A stretch of DNA of 64,000 nt, taken from NCBI RefSeq assembly GCF_005771535.1, contig NZ_VANU01000005.1, forward strand, positions 178,213 to 242,212, written 5' to 3'. The translations under genes were made by a program, and so were the position numbers. Of the stretch, positions 8,903 through 17,858 are shown one piece after another; within the stretch, counting starts at the first letter, position 1, and every line of letters starts with the position of its first letter. Source of the DNA: Arcobacter arenosus (GTDB taxonomy: Bacteria > Campylobacterota > Campylobacteria > Campylobacterales > Arcobacteraceae). The notes beneath the pieces are model-generated. The model saw only the letters and a program-made list of their open reading frames with translations, had not been told where the DNA came from and made no database searches.

Positions 8903-9817
8903 CTACTCAATAATCTTTAATTTACCTGTTAAGGTTTTCAAAAAAGCAGTGATTTTATCAATCTCTTCTTCTTGCATTGGTCTACCAAGTTGAACTAATG
9001 CCATAGTTTTTACAGCATCTTTTAAACTATATTCTCTTCCATCATGAAAATATGGAGATGTTAGTTCTATATTTCTTAGTGTAGGAACTTTAAAATAAAA
9101 TTTATCATTCTCATTTTTTGTAATATTATATCTTCCAAAATTTATACTTTTCACATCTACAATAGCGCCAAATATATTATAGTGATTTCCCCCAATATTG
9201 ATTCCATGGTGACAAGTTATGCAACCTTTATTTTTAAACAGTTCAAATCCTTCTTTTTCATATTCTGTTATAGAGTTTTCATCTCCAAGTAAATATTTAT
9301 CAAATCTTGAATTTGGAGTTATTAGTGTTTTCTCAAACTCTGCTAATGCATCTGCAATATTATCTTTTGTTATGCCATCTTTATATACACTAAAAAATTT
9401 ACTATAATAATCTGAATTTTTTAGTTTATATACCAAATCATTAATATTGTGTGCCATTTCAATGGGGTTTTCTATTGGACCTAAGGCTTGTTCTTTCAAA
9501 TTTTTTGCCCTACCATCCCAAAATTGTCTAAAATTAAATACTGAGTTTAAAACTGTAGGAGCATTTAATTCACCAACTGCCCCTTTAACACCAACAGAAA
9601 ATTGAAGTCCATCATCACCACCCTCTTTTAAGTTATGACAAGTAGCACAAGATATTGTTTCATCAATTGAAAGTTTCACATCAAAAAAAAGTTCTTTTCC
9701 TAAAAGTGCTTTTTTTCTATCAAAATCAATACTTTGAGGTATAGGTAAAATATTTACTGCAAGTAGATTTTTAAAAATAATAATATTAAATATAAAAATT
9801 AAAAAAAGTCTATGCAT
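8903..9817 (-). CDS. Periplasmic diheme cytochrome c peroxidase family protein (MauG/CCP)
   Basis: 304 residues with an N-terminal signal peptide (about 1-20). Two haem c motifs are visible: CATCH at 57-61 and CITCH at 199-203. Conserved CCP features include ELFFD (42-46), NSVFN and FWDGRA (99-104), ENPIEM (116-121) and a C-terminal TPYFHDGR-like stretch (SPYFHDGREYSL). The family reduces hydrogen peroxide with electrons from a small cytochrome c; MauG-like oxidation chemistry is an alternative. It is the first gene of a likely two-gene operon with the c-di-GMP sensor. A 12-base perfect palindrome sits just upstream of its ribosome site. Confidence 0.9.
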   Translation of the reverse strand: MHRLFLIFIFNIIIFKNLLAVNILPIPQSIDFDRKKALLGKELFFDVKLSIDETISCATCHNLKEGGDDGLQFSVGVKGAVGELNAPTVLNSVFNFRQFWDGRAKNLKEQALGPIENPIEMAHNINDLVYKLKNSDYYSKFFSVYKDGITKDNIADALAEFEKTLITPNSRFDKYLLGDENSITEYEKEGFELFKNKGCITCHHGINIGGNHYNIFGAIVDVKSINFGRYNITKNENDKFYFKVPTLRNIELTSPYFHDGREYSLKDAVKTMALVQLGRPMQEEEIDKITAFLKTLTGKLKIIE

Positions 9818-9827
9818 TTGATTACCC

Positions 9828-9839
9828 CACTAGCTAGTG
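9828..9839. promoter_or_regulatory. Perfect palindrome CACTAGCTAGTG upstream of the diheme peroxidase gene
   Basis: The palindrome lies 10 bases before the ATG at 9817. A minus-strand TACAAT box (9850-9845) would place the transcription start inside it. It is one of the few GC-containing palindromes in an AT-rich spacer. An operator role is inference. Confidence 0.35.
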
Positions 9840-9890
9840 ACATAATTGTAGCATAGTTTAAAACAAAAAATAATTAAAAATAAATTTATT

Positions 9891-10328
9891 TTATTGGCAA
9901 GATGCACAAATCCCATAAATTTGCATTGAGTGACTTGTGATTCTAAATTTATTTTTTTTAGCTATTCTATCTTGTCTTTTTTCTATTTCATCATCCATAA
10001 ACTCAACAATTTTACCACAATTTGTACAAATTAAATGATCATGATGGTCTTTTGTATTACTTTCATATTTTTTTCCATCTGCGCCAAAAGCTATTGAAGT
10101 GATTAAGTTTACTTCTTCTAAAAAACCTAACGCTCTATATACTGTTGCTATTCCAATATTTGAGTCTGGTCTTTTTGTTTTAATAAGATTATAGATTTCT
10201 TCTGCAGTTAAGTGATCATCAGCGTGAAGTAAAACATTTAAAACTATCTCTCTTTGTTCTGTATATTTTAAACCTTTTTGCTTAACTATTTTTTTTAGTT
10301 CTTCAATTACTTCTTCACTTTTAACCAT
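9891..10328 (-). CDS. fur: Fur family metal-dependent repressor
   Basis: 145 residues from the ATG at 10328. The frame stays open for 22 more codons upstream, but that extension is hydrophobic and atypical. AAAGG lies 7 bases before the chosen ATG, and MVKSEEVIEELKK matches a normal Fur N-terminus. The winged-helix part contains TEQREIVLNVLL and HLTAEEIY; then GIATVYRAL (recognition helix) and the metal-binding region with DHHDHLICTNCGKIVEF. A second CxxC (CASC) sits at the C-terminus. It represses iron genes when loaded with Fe(II). It is divergent from feoAB, with two Fur-box-like palindromes between. PerR-type sensing is less likely given the feoAB neighbour. Confidence 0.88.
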   Translation of the reverse strand: MVKSEEVIEELKKIVKQKGLKYTEQREIVLNVLLHADDHLTAEEIYNLIKTKRPDSNIGIATVYRALGFLEEVNLITSIAFGADGKKYESNTKDHHDHLICTNCGKIVEFMDDEIEKRQDRIAKKNKFRITSHSMQIYGICASCQ

Positions 10329-10415
10329 AATAATACCTTTAATTAATTCTATAGGAATAATTATTGCAAAATATAAATTAAAAATCAGTATCAAATAATA
10401 TAAATTTCTAATTTT

Positions 10416-10427
10416 TAATAATTATTA
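10416..10427. promoter_or_regulatory. Fur-box-like palindrome, fur-proximal copy
   Basis: TAATAATTATTA, a perfect 12-base palindrome, within a longer AT-rich near-palindrome (10412-10434). It lies just upstream of a plausible minus-strand -10 (TATATT, around 10400) for fur. The identical 12-mer recurs 61 bases away on the feoA side. Confidence 0.5.
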
Positions 10428-10476
10428 TTAAAATTGAAAGTAAAGTATAAGTTAAGTTAAACTACAATTACATTGA

Positions 10477-10488
10477 TAATAATTATTA
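10477..10488. promoter_or_regulatory. Fur-box-like palindrome, feoA-proximal copy
   Basis: TAATAATTATTA inside TTGATAATAATTATTAAAAT (10473-10492), close to the GATAAT-type Fur box. A TACAAT box at 10463-10468 would put the feoA transcription start at about 10475, so a bound repressor here would block feoAB. Confidence 0.6.
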
Positions 10489-10507
10489 AAATGAATAAAG
10501 GCTCCCA

Positions 10508-10744
10508 ATGAAGTTAAGTGAACTACAAAAAGGTGAATGTGGTAAAATCATTTCAATTGATACAGATTCTGTCCTAAAATCAAGATTCAGTTCTTTTGGA
10601 ATTACGAGAAACTCACTTATTTATGTAATTGAACAAACTATTTCAAAAAACACTATAGAAATAAGAATAAATAACACAAAGATTGCATTAAGATTAAGTG
10701 AAGCAAAAACAATAGAGGTAGAAAAAGCAGAATGCGAGATATAA
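10508..10744 (+). CDS. feoA: Ferrous iron transport protein A
   Basis: 78-residue SH3-like FeoA protein, the normal size. It begins MKLSELQKGECGKI and continues with SRFSSFGITRNS, matching the family's conserved glycine-rich core. It is the small cytoplasmic partner of the FeoB Fe(II) transporter. AAAGG lies upstream of the ATG, and the gene overlaps feoB by 13 bases. Fur control is likely from the palindromes just before it. Confidence 0.9.
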   Translation: MKLSELQKGECGKIISIDTDSVLKSRFSSFGITRNSLIYVIEQTISKNTIEIRINNTKIALRLSEAKTIEVEKAECEI

Positions 10745-12855
10745 AAAATAAAAAAACTATAAAGATTGCCTTAGTTGGACAACCAAATGTTGGTAAATCA
10801 ATGCTTATTAACTCAATTTCCAATTCAAGACTAAAAGTTGGGAATTTTTCTGGGGTTACAGTAGAAAAAACTCAAATAGAATTTGAATACAAAGATTACA
10901 ATTTTGAGATTACAGATTTACCGGGTTCTTATTCTTTAACTGAATATACTCTTGAAGAAAGAGTTACAAAAAACTATTTGGAAGAGGGTGTTTATGACAT
11001 CATTTTAAATGTACTTGATTCAACAAATTTAGAAAGAAATCTTTATCTAACAAATGAACTATTAGCCTTAGATAAGAAAATGGTACTAGCTTTAAATATG
11101 ACTGATGAAGCAGAAAATGAGGGAATAATAATAGATGAAAAACAATTAAGTAAGATAATTGGTAAACCTTGCGTTAAAACCTCTGCAAAAAATAAATTAG
11201 GAATTGATGAACTAATTGATACTTTAATATTAAAATATGAATCACCAAAATTCCAAACAAAATTGATTTTTTCTGATGTTATTGAGGAAGAGATTGATAA
11301 TATCAAAAGTTTATTATTTGAAAAAAGATTTAGAAGTGATATTCACTACAGAGAAATTGCAATCAAACTATTAAAAGAGGATAAAAAAACATTTTTAAAG
11401 TTTCATGATGAACCTATATGGATTGAATTACAACCACTTTTAAGTGAAGCATTTGAGCATATATATTTACATTATGGAACAAAAAATATTGAAGATATAT
11501 TTGAAGATGAAAAGTTTGCATTTGCAAAAGGTGCAGTAACAGAAACCGTAAAAGAAAAAAATGAGAGTGTTGAAAAAACACTTACAGAAAAAATTGACTC
11601 AATTCTAATCCATAAGTTTTTTGGACTACCTATTTTTATATTCTTAATGTGGGGACTTTTTCAATTAACCTTTGAAATAGGCTCTATTCCTATGGATTTA
11701 ATTGATGCTTTTTTTGCTAGTTTAATTGATAGTACAAAAGAAATTTTAGGGGATAGTCAATTATCTTCAATTATAGCAGATGGAGCAATTGCAGGGGTTG
11801 GTGCTGTTATTTTATTCTTACCTAATATTGTTATTTTATTTTTAGGTATAGCCTTACTTGAAACAACTGGATATATGAGTAGGGTTGCATTTTTACTTGA
11901 TGGTTTCTTTCATAAATTTGGTCTACATGGTAAATCTTTTATCCCATTAGTTACAGGTTTTGGATGTTCGGTTCCTGCTTATATGGCTGCAAGAACTTTA
12001 AAAAATGAAAGGGATAGATTACTTACTCTTTTCATTATAGGATTTATGAGTTGTGGTGCAAGACTTCCAATATATGTTCTATTTACAGGAGCATTTTTTG
12101 CTGGAAATAACGCAGGAAATATTTTGTTTCTTATATACATTGCAGGTGCAATTTTAGGTTTAATCGCGGCTAAAGTTCTAAAAATTGTTGTATTTAAAAG
12201 TGAAGATGAGCCATTTGTAATGGAGATGCCAAAATATAGAATGCCTTCATTCAAACTAATTTGGCATACTGTTTCAAATCAAGCATTAATGTATTTAAAA
12301 AAAGCAGGTACCTATATTCTTGCCGCTTCAATTTTAATCTGGTTTGCTTCAAACTATCCTAAATATCCAGAGTATGAAGAACAAATAAATCAAAAAATAG
12401 AATTAGCAACATCAGAAGAGGAAAGATACGAATTACAAAACACTCTAACTCAATATAATCTTGAAAATTCATATTTAGGTAAAATTGGTAAATTTACAGA
12501 ACCACTTTTTGCACCTCTTGGTTTTGATTGGAGAATGACAATTGCACTTGAAACAGGTCTTGCTGCAAAAGAAATTGTGGTATCAACATTAGGAATTTTA
12601 TATGGTTTAGGTGAAGAATTAGATGAAAATAGTAAGGGATTAATCGAAAAGATTAGAAATAATATTCCAATAGCTTCAGCCTTGGCATTTATTGTTTTTG
12701 TAATGATTTATTTACCTTGTTTGGCTGCATCAATGGTATTTGCTAGAGAAGCTGGAGGGTGGAAGTATCTATTTTATCTTTTTGTATTTACCACAACTAC
12801 TGCATGGATTCTTTCGTTTATAACTTATAGGATAGCTAGTTTCTTTCTAGCTTAA
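10732..12855 (+). CDS. feoB: Ferrous iron transporter B
   Basis: 707-residue inner-membrane Fe(II) transporter with an N-terminal GTPase. G motifs are visible: G1 GQPNVGKS (16-23), G3 DLPG (62-65), G4 NMTD (122-125). After a helical linker the membrane part runs from about residue 290 to the end, with the Gate motifs FIPLVTGFGCSVPAYMA and, later, LAAKEIVVSTLGILYG. It uses the ATG overlapping the end of feoA. It is followed by a hairpin terminator (12867-12891). Iron starvation would induce it through Fur. Confidence 0.96.
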   Translation: MRDIKNKKTIKIALVGQPNVGKSMLINSISNSRLKVGNFSGVTVEKTQIEFEYKDYNFEITDLPGSYSLTEYTLEERVTKNYLEEGVYDIILNVLDSTNLERNLYLTNELLALDKKMVLALNMTDEAENEGIIIDEKQLSKIIGKPCVKTSAKNKLGIDELIDTLILKYESPKFQTKLIFSDVIEEEIDNIKSLLFEKRFRSDIHYREIAIKLLKEDKKTFLKFHDEPIWIELQPLLSEAFEHIYLHYGTKNIEDIFEDEKFAFAKGAVTETVKEKNESVEKTLTEKIDSILIHKFFGLPIFIFLMWGLFQLTFEIGSIPMDLIDAFFASLIDSTKEILGDSQLSSIIADGAIAGVGAVILFLPNIVILFLGIALLETTGYMSRVAFLLDGFFHKFGLHGKSFIPLVTGFGCSVPAYMAARTLKNERDRLLTLFIIGFMSCGARLPIYVLFTGAFFAGNNAGNILFLIYIAGAILGLIAAKVLKIVVFKSEDEPFVMEMPKYRMPSFKLIWHTVSNQALMYLKKAGTYILAASILIWFASNYPKYPEYEEQINQKIELATSEEERYELQNTLTQYNLENSYLGKIGKFTEPLFAPLGFDWRMTIALETGLAAKEIVVSTLGILYGLGEELDENSKGLIEKIRNNIPIASALAFIVFVMIYLPCLAASMVFAREAGGWKYLFYLFVFTTTTAWILSFITYRIASFFLA

Positions 12856-12866
12856 AAAATAGTTTT

Positions 12867-12891
12867 AAGAGTTTTAAATTTTAAAACTCTT
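12867..12891. terminator. Bidirectional terminator between feoB and a convergent gene
   Basis: AAGAGTTTTAAA (12867-12878) pairs perfectly with TTTAAAACTCTT (12880-12891). The A/T-rich arms give T-rich tails in both directions. It overlaps the last bases of the convergent gene. Confidence 0.75.
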
Positions 12892-13240
12892 ATTCTATTG
12901 AAAAAGTTGTAGTAGTTTCTATATCTCCCTCTATAACTTTAAATTGCCAAAGACCTTTTTTTCTACCCTCAACATATCTAAAGTCATAAATTGAACCATG
13001 CCCAGCAGGGATTATTATAGGTCTTTCTCTAGATATTTCTCCATCAGGATCAATCCATTGAATAATAATCTCTTTATCTTCTTCTAATCTTTCATGAAGA
13101 TATTTACAAATAATTGAGTTTTCATCTTGTAAGATAAGACAATCAGCACTATTCATTTGTGTTTCATCTACAAAATTTTCCTCACCTTCGGCAAAAACAA
13201 AAGACATACAAAACAACAAACTAAAAAGTAATCTTTTCAT
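12890..13240 (-). CDS. Secreted protein of unknown function
   Basis: 116 residues with a clear signal peptide (MKRLLFSLLFCMSFVFA, cleavage near 17-18). The mature part is acidic, with two Cys (in SADCLIL and SIICKYL) that could form a disulfide. It ends in a beta-rich stretch (FRYVEGRKKGLWQFKVIEG). I do not recognise the family. It stands alone, convergent with feoB and sharing its terminator, and is followed upstream on the same strand by bpt across a 44-base gap. Confidence 0.75.
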   Translation of the reverse strand: MKRLLFSLLFCMSFVFAEGEENFVDETQMNSADCLILQDENSIICKYLHERLEEDKEIIIQWIDPDGEISRERPIIIPAGHGSIYDFRYVEGRKKGLWQFKVIEGDIETTTTFSIE

Positions 13241-13284
13241 TTTATCTCACTTAAAAAATTTAAAAAATTATACCATAAAAGGTA

Positions 13285-14022
13285 TCAAGGTTCATATTTT
13301 TTCCAAATAGTTTCTTCTTGTAAAGAGACTCTATTTGTTAAAACTTCAAAGGGCTTATAGTGTTCTTTATATCCCATAGAAAAATGATCTTTTATCCAAT
13401 AACCTAAATAAATGTATGGAATCTTTAACTCTTTAGCAATTTTTATTTGTGCTAAAATAGAAAACTTCCCAATAGATAAATCTTGGTAATCATGGTCATA
13501 AAAACAATATATTGAAGAGATAGATTTTGGTAAAATATCAACTAATGCAACTCCAATCAATTTTTTATCTCGAACATACAAAAACTCTTTTGTAAACTCA
13601 TCTTTTCCTTGGACATACGATCTATCATATTCAGATGGTTCAATTGGAGTATATGTCCAATTTTTCTTTTTATTCATCTCATTATGATATTTATCATATA
13701 ACTTTAGATGATCTAAAGTTAAAGATGGTGGTTGAATATAAACTTTAGTATCTAAATTCTTTTTAAATACTCTTTTTTCAGAACGAGAAAACTTGTAATT
13801 TTCTACATCTATTCTCATAGATATACATTTTGTACAATTTTTACATTCTGGAACAAAATGCATTTTTCCAAACCTACGCCATCCATGTTCAAGCATATTT
13901 TGGTAATCTTCTTGTTGGCATTTATGAATATATCTATATCTTATATCTGAAATTTCATTATCAAAATAAGAACAATCTCTATTCTCTTCTACAAACTCTA
14001 CATCTCGTTCTAAAATATGCAT
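13285..14022 (-). CDS. bpt: Aspartate/glutamate leucyltransferase (bacterial N-end rule transferase)
   Basis: 245 residues. The family moves leucine from Leu-tRNA to proteins with N-terminal Asp or Glu, marking them for ClpAP degradation. The N-terminal half shows CSYFDNEISDIRYRYI, GWRRFG and a CxxCxxC-like set (ECKNCTKC, residues 59-66). The C-terminal GNAT-like half has SSIYCFYDHDY, YIYLGYWI and MGYKEHYKPFE. It starts two bases after trpA stops. The adaptor ClpS and unfoldase ClpA, which handle its products, are encoded at 19897-22435. Confidence 0.92.
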   Translation of the reverse strand: MHILERDVEFVEENRDCSYFDNEISDIRYRYIHKCQQEDYQNMLEHGWRRFGKMHFVPECKNCTKCISMRIDVENYKFSRSEKRVFKKNLDTKVYIQPPSLTLDHLKLYDKYHNEMNKKKNWTYTPIEPSEYDRSYVQGKDEFTKEFLYVRDKKLIGVALVDILPKSISSIYCFYDHDYQDLSIGKFSILAQIKIAKELKIPYIYLGYWIKDHFSMGYKEHYKPFEVLTNRVSLQEETIWKKYEP

Positions 14023-14024
14023 AA

Positions 14025-14765
14025 TTATTCGTTTATTTTTTCTTTTATAATTTTTGCTGTTTCACATATTTTGTTAATTTTTTCATTATTTGATAAACTT
14101 TCATCAATTAAATGTTTAACAAAACTACTTCCAACAATCACACCATCAACACCCTTTGACTTCTCTTTACAAGTTTTTTCATCCACTCCAAAACCAATAT
14201 AAAGTGGTGTATCTGAGTATTTTTTTACTGTTTCTATAATAGTTGTTAAATCCTCTTTTTGACCACTTCCTGTAATCCCTGCATAAGCAACCATATAAAT
14301 GAACTTTTGGGCATGTTCTACAACTTTTTTAATTCTATTTTCACTATGAGTTGGAGCTACAAATGTAATATTTGCTTTTTCATACTTTTTAAATAATGGA
14401 CTTAAAAGTAATGATTCTTCATAAGGAACATCTGGAATAATCATTCCATTAACCCCATATTCTTTTGCTTTTTTTAAAAAGTTTTCCATACCATAATGGA
14501 AAAATGGATTCATATAACCCATCCATAACATATCCATATTTGGTGCAATTTTTGAACTAACTTCAAATAAATCTTTTAAAGAAAACCCTGATTCTAAAGC
14601 AATATGATTTGCTTTTTCAATAACTGGACCATCGGCAACTGGGTCTGAAAATGGGACTCCAAGTTCTAAAGTATCAACTCCTGCATCTTTCATACTAAGT
14701 GCTAAATCAACTGTAAAATTGTTGTCAGGAATTGAAGAAGTAATATATCCTACTAATTTTTTCAA
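14025..14765 (-). CDS. trpA: Tryptophan synthase alpha subunit
   Basis: 246 residues. Cleaves indole-3-glycerol phosphate to indole and glyceraldehyde-3-phosphate. The signature ELGVPFSDPVADGPVIEKAN is present, with the catalytic Asp in DPVADGP, MGYMNP, and the phosphate-binding GFGVDEKT and GVIVGSSFV. The start is TTG (14765), supported by AGGA eight bases before it. No trpB or other trp gene is in the window; the partner gene on the same transcript is bpt. Upstream TAAAAT (14807-14802) is a possible -10. Confidence 0.94.
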   Translation of the reverse strand: MKKLVGYITSSIPDNNFTVDLALSMKDAGVDTLELGVPFSDPVADGPVIEKANHIALESGFSLKDLFEVSSKIAPNMDMLWMGYMNPFFHYGMENFLKKAKEYGVNGMIIPDVPYEESLLLSPLFKKYEKANITFVAPTHSENRIKKVVEHAQKFIYMVAYAGITGSGQKEDLTTIIETVKKYSDTPLYIGFGVDEKTCKEKSKGVDGVIVGSSFVKHLIDESLSNNEKINKICETAKIIKEKINE

Positions 14766-14929
14766 AATCTAAATCCTATAAAATATTTCATTTTGAAGAA
14801 GATTTTATCGAAATTAATCTTGATTTGATATGAGTATATGTTTAGAATATATTTTTTAAGTTTTACAAAATAATAACAAGGAGAATTTTGATACAATATT
14901 TCTAAATTTAAATAGATTAGGGAAGCTTT

Positions 14930-15739
14930 ATGAGCATTATAAAAAATGATTTTGAAAAAATGAATATTAATAAAATTAAAAATGCTAAAAACAATAAAAA
15001 TTTAACGATGATTACGGCATATGATGCACTTTTTGCAAGACTTTTTGAAGAGATTGCGGATATGATTTTAGTGGGTGATAGTTTGAATATGAGTTTTGCA
15101 GGGGAAGAGGATACTCTTTCAGCAACACTTGAACAAATGATTTATCATACTAATGCTGTATGTAAAGGTGCACCAAAAGCTTTTGTTATTTTAGATATGC
15201 CCTTTGGGACATATATCAATAAAGATGAAGCTCTTAGAAATTCAATTAGAGTATACCAAGAAACACGTGCTGCAGCAATTAAAATAGAAGGTGGAGAAGA
15301 TAGAGCTGATATAATCAAACATCTTACTTCAAATTCAATTGCAGTAATGGGACATATAGGTTTAATGCCTCAATATGTGAGAAGTGAAGGTGGCTATAAA
15401 GTAAGAGGAAAATCAAAAGAGGATGAAGAACAACTTATACGTGATGCCATTGCTGTAGAAAAAGCGGGTGCCTTTGCCATTGTGATTGAAGGGGTAAAAA
15501 GTGAAGTGGCTAAAAAAATCACTCAAGCAGTTTCTATCCCAACAATTGGAATTGGTGCAGGAAATGTAACTGATGGTCAAGTTTTAGTTTGGTCTGATAT
15601 GTTAGGTTTCTTTGAAAGTTTTAAACCAAAATTTGTAAGACACTATTTAGATGGGGCAAATTTAGTAAAAGAAGCTGTAAATCAATATAGAAATGATGTT
15701 CAAAATAGCTCTTTTCCATCAAAAGAAGAAGAGTACTAA
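14930..15739 (+). CDS. panB: 3-methyl-2-oxobutanoate hydroxymethyltransferase
   Basis: 269 residues; first step of pantothenate synthesis, adding a hydroxymethyl group from methylene-THF to 2-oxoisovalerate. Metal and substrate residues are visible: D50 in LVGDS, D89 in LDMPFG and E120 in [14 protein letters not shown] (141-148) and the late [16 protein letters not shown] are family hallmarks. The first ATG is backed by AGGGAAG (14919-14925). It overlaps ruvB by one base (TAATG), so the two are translationally coupled. A TACAAT box at 14892-14897 is a possible promoter. Confidence 0.95.
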   Translation: MSIIKNDFEKMNINKIKNAKNNKNLTMITAYDALFARLFEEIADMILVGDSLNMSFAGEEDTLSATLEQMIYHTNAVCKGAPKAFVILDMPFGTYINKDEALRNSIRVYQETRAAAIKIEGGEDRADIIKHLTSNSIAVMGHIGLMPQYVRSEGGYKVRGKSKEDEEQLIRDAIAVEKAGAFAIVIEGVKSEVAKKITQAVSIPTIGIGAGNVTDGQVLVWSDMLGFFESFKPKFVRHYLDGANLVKEAVNQYRNDVQNSSFPSKEEEY

Positions 15740-16776
15740 TGGAAAGAATTGTTGAAGTAGAACAAATATCTTTTGAAGAGGATAATGCTGAAATAAATCT
15801 ACGTCCATCATCATGGGATGATTATATTGGACAAGAGAAAATAAAAAAGAATTTAAAAGTATTTATTCAAGCAAGTAAAAAAAGAAATGAAGCTTTAGAC
15901 CATATTTTATTTTATGGACCTCCGGGTCTTGGTAAAACTACCCTTTCATATTTAATTTCAAGTGAAATGAATTCAAATATAAAAGTAACTGCTGGGCCAA
16001 TGATTGAAAAAAGTGGAGATTTAGCTGCTATTTTAACAAACCTTGAAGAGGGAGATATTCTATTTATTGATGAGATACATAGATTAAGTCCAGCCGTTGA
16101 AGAGATTTTATATCCAGCGATGGAAGATTATAGACTTGATATTATAATTGGAAGTGGACCAGCAGCCCAAACTGTTAAAATAGATCTTCCAAGATTTACT
16201 TTAATTGGAGCAACTACAAGAGCTGGTATGTTAAGTAATCCTCTAAGGGAAAGATTTGGTATGCATTTTAGGATGCAGTTTTACAGCCATGAAGAGTTAG
16301 CAAAAATTATCCAAAAAGCGGCAATAAAACTTGGGAAATTTTGTGAAGATGATGCCGCATTAGAGATTTCAAAAAGATCTAGAGGAACACCTAGGGTAGC
16401 ATTAAGACTTTTAAGAAGAGTAAGAGATTTTTCTGAAGTTGAAAATGAAGATAGTATCCATATAAAAAGATGTAAATATGCACTTGATGAATTAGGTGTA
16501 AATGATAGTGGATTTGATGAAATGGATTTAAATCTTCTAGAGTTGCTTGTTTCAAATAGAGGAAAACCTATGGGACTTTCAACTATTGCAGCAGCACTTA
16601 GTGAAGATGAGGGGACAATTGAAGATGCAATTGAGCCATATCTTTTAGCAAATGGTTTTATAGAAAGAACTGCAAGAGGAAGAGTTGCTTCAGTTAAAAC
16701 CTATGAACTTTTTAGACTTTCATACCCAGGAAGTGAAAAACTAGATACATATGAAAAGCAAGGTCAACTATTTTGA
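15739..16776 (+). CDS. ruvB: Holliday junction branch migration helicase RuvB
   Basis: 345-residue AAA+ motor that drives RuvA-bound Holliday junctions. Walker A GPPGLGKT (60-67), Walker B FIDEIHRL, sensor [12 protein letters not shown] and the arginine finger region [11 protein letters not shown] are all present, followed by the C-terminal winged helix ([15 protein letters not shown]). Length is normal. It is coupled to panB upstream and overlaps the next gene by four bases. Confidence 0.97.
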   Translation: MERIVEVEQISFEEDNAEINLRPSSWDDYIGQEKIKKNLKVFIQASKKRNEALDHILFYGPPGLGKTTLSYLISSEMNSNIKVTAGPMIEKSGDLAAILTNLEEGDILFIDEIHRLSPAVEEILYPAMEDYRLDIIIGSGPAAQTVKIDLPRFTLIGATTRAGMLSNPLRERFGMHFRMQFYSHEELAKIIQKAAIKLGKFCEDDAALEISKRSRGTPRVALRLLRRVRDFSEVENEDSIHIKRCKYALDELGVNDSGFDEMDLNLLELLVSNRGKPMGLSTIAAALSEDEGTIEDAIEPYLLANGFIERTARGRVASVKTYELFRLSYPGSEKLDTYEKQGQLF

Positions 16777-17837
16777 AACCACAATATTTTTTAGTAGCTT
16801 TAACTATTGTTACTTTATTTTTTATGCTTGAGCTTTTTGATCCATTCATAAAACCAATGATAGTTTCTTTATTACTAGCAGTTGCTACTAATTCTATGAA
16901 TATTTATTTTAAAAGAATAATCCCAAACAACTTTTTAAGTTCAAGCTTAATGACAATATTTCTAACTGCGATATTTTTTGTACCTGTTTTATATTGTATT
17001 TTTTCATTTGCAACATTAATTAATAAAATTGACCAAAAAGCCCTATTTGAAATTTTTAAAGTTACTCAAACTTGGGTTGAAAACCTACCTGAAGATTTTA
17101 ACTTCATAAAAGAACAATTAAATACTATTTTAGAAAAAGTTGATATTCCTCAATTTATTCAAAACCTTTTTTCAATAGGTGCATATTTAGGTAAAAACTC
17201 TGCAAAATTTATTATTGATATGATTATGATTTTAATATTTTTCTTTTTCTTTACCTTTTATAGTTCAAATTTAGCAAGATATTTTAAAGAGGCTCTTCCA
17301 CTTAAAATGGAAGATTCAAATGCCCTATTTTATGAGTCATCAAATGTTATGAGTGTTGTATTATACTCAATTTTAGCAACTGCCATTTTAGAGGGTTTCT
17401 TATTTGGCTTTTTTATAGGTTTCTTTGATTATGATGGAATTTTATTAGGGGTTTTATACGGATTTGCTTCTTTAATTCCTGTAGTTGGAGGTCTTGTCAT
17501 GTGGCTTCCAGTAGCTATTTATGAGGTTTTTGCAGGTAGTACAACAAATGCCTTAGCTATTGTTGCCTATTCTATTATTGTAATCTCAATTATAGCAGAT
17601 ACATTTATAAAACCAGTTATTATAAAATATATAAATCACAACATTGTAAAAACTCCAACAAAAGTAAATGAATTATTGATATTTTTCTCAATTGTTGCAG
17701 GTCTTTCAACATTTGGTTTTTGGGGGATGATTATAGGTCCAGCAATGGTAACTTTTTTTATCTCATTATTACAATTACTAAAAAAGTTCAGTGATGATTT
17801 TTATAGTTTTGAACAAACCCTTGAAAATAAAGGTTAG
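16773..17837 (+). CDS. AI-2E family membrane transporter (PerM/YdiK type)
   Basis: 354 residues with about seven membrane spans: a pair near 8-40, one near 60-85, then a soluble insert (about 90-145) and spans from 150 to 345. The central [15 protein letters not shown] motif ([15 protein letters not shown]) is typical. The start is TTG at 16773, overlapping the ruvB stop (TTGA). Members have been linked to efflux of diverse small solutes and to Na+/H+ antiport; the name does not prove autoinducer export. Ends at a short inverted repeat. Confidence 0.88.
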   Translation: MKPQYFLVALTIVTLFFMLELFDPFIKPMIVSLLLAVATNSMNIYFKRIIPNNFLSSSLMTIFLTAIFFVPVLYCIFSFATLINKIDQKALFEIFKVTQTWVENLPEDFNFIKEQLNTILEKVDIPQFIQNLFSIGAYLGKNSAKFIIDMIMILIFFFFFTFYSSNLARYFKEALPLKMEDSNALFYESSNVMSVVLYSILATAILEGFLFGFFIGFFDYDGILLGVLYGFASLIPVVGGLVMWLPVAIYEVFAGSTTNALAIVAYSIIVISIIADTFIKPVIIKYINHNIVKTPTKVNELLIFFSIVAGLSTFGFWGMIIGPAMVTFFISLLQLLKKFSDDFYSFEQTLENKG

Positions 17838-17858
17838 GAATAGAAATTAATTCTATTC
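17838..17858. terminator. Weak inverted repeat between convergent genes
   Basis: GAATAGAA (17838-17845) and TTCTATTC (17851-17858) form an 8-base stem with a 5-base loop right after the AI-2E gene stop. It overlaps the end of the convergent gene. The stem is AT-rich, so terminator strength is doubtful. Confidence 0.45.

Noticed and set aside
10329-10394. Longer Fur with 22 extra N-terminal residues
   Set aside because: The extension is hydrophobic and untypical, while AAAGG supports the ATG at 10328.
16773-17837. Quorum-sensing role from the AI-2E family name
   Set aside because: The family name reflects one early proposal. No luxS or other quorum gene is in the window.
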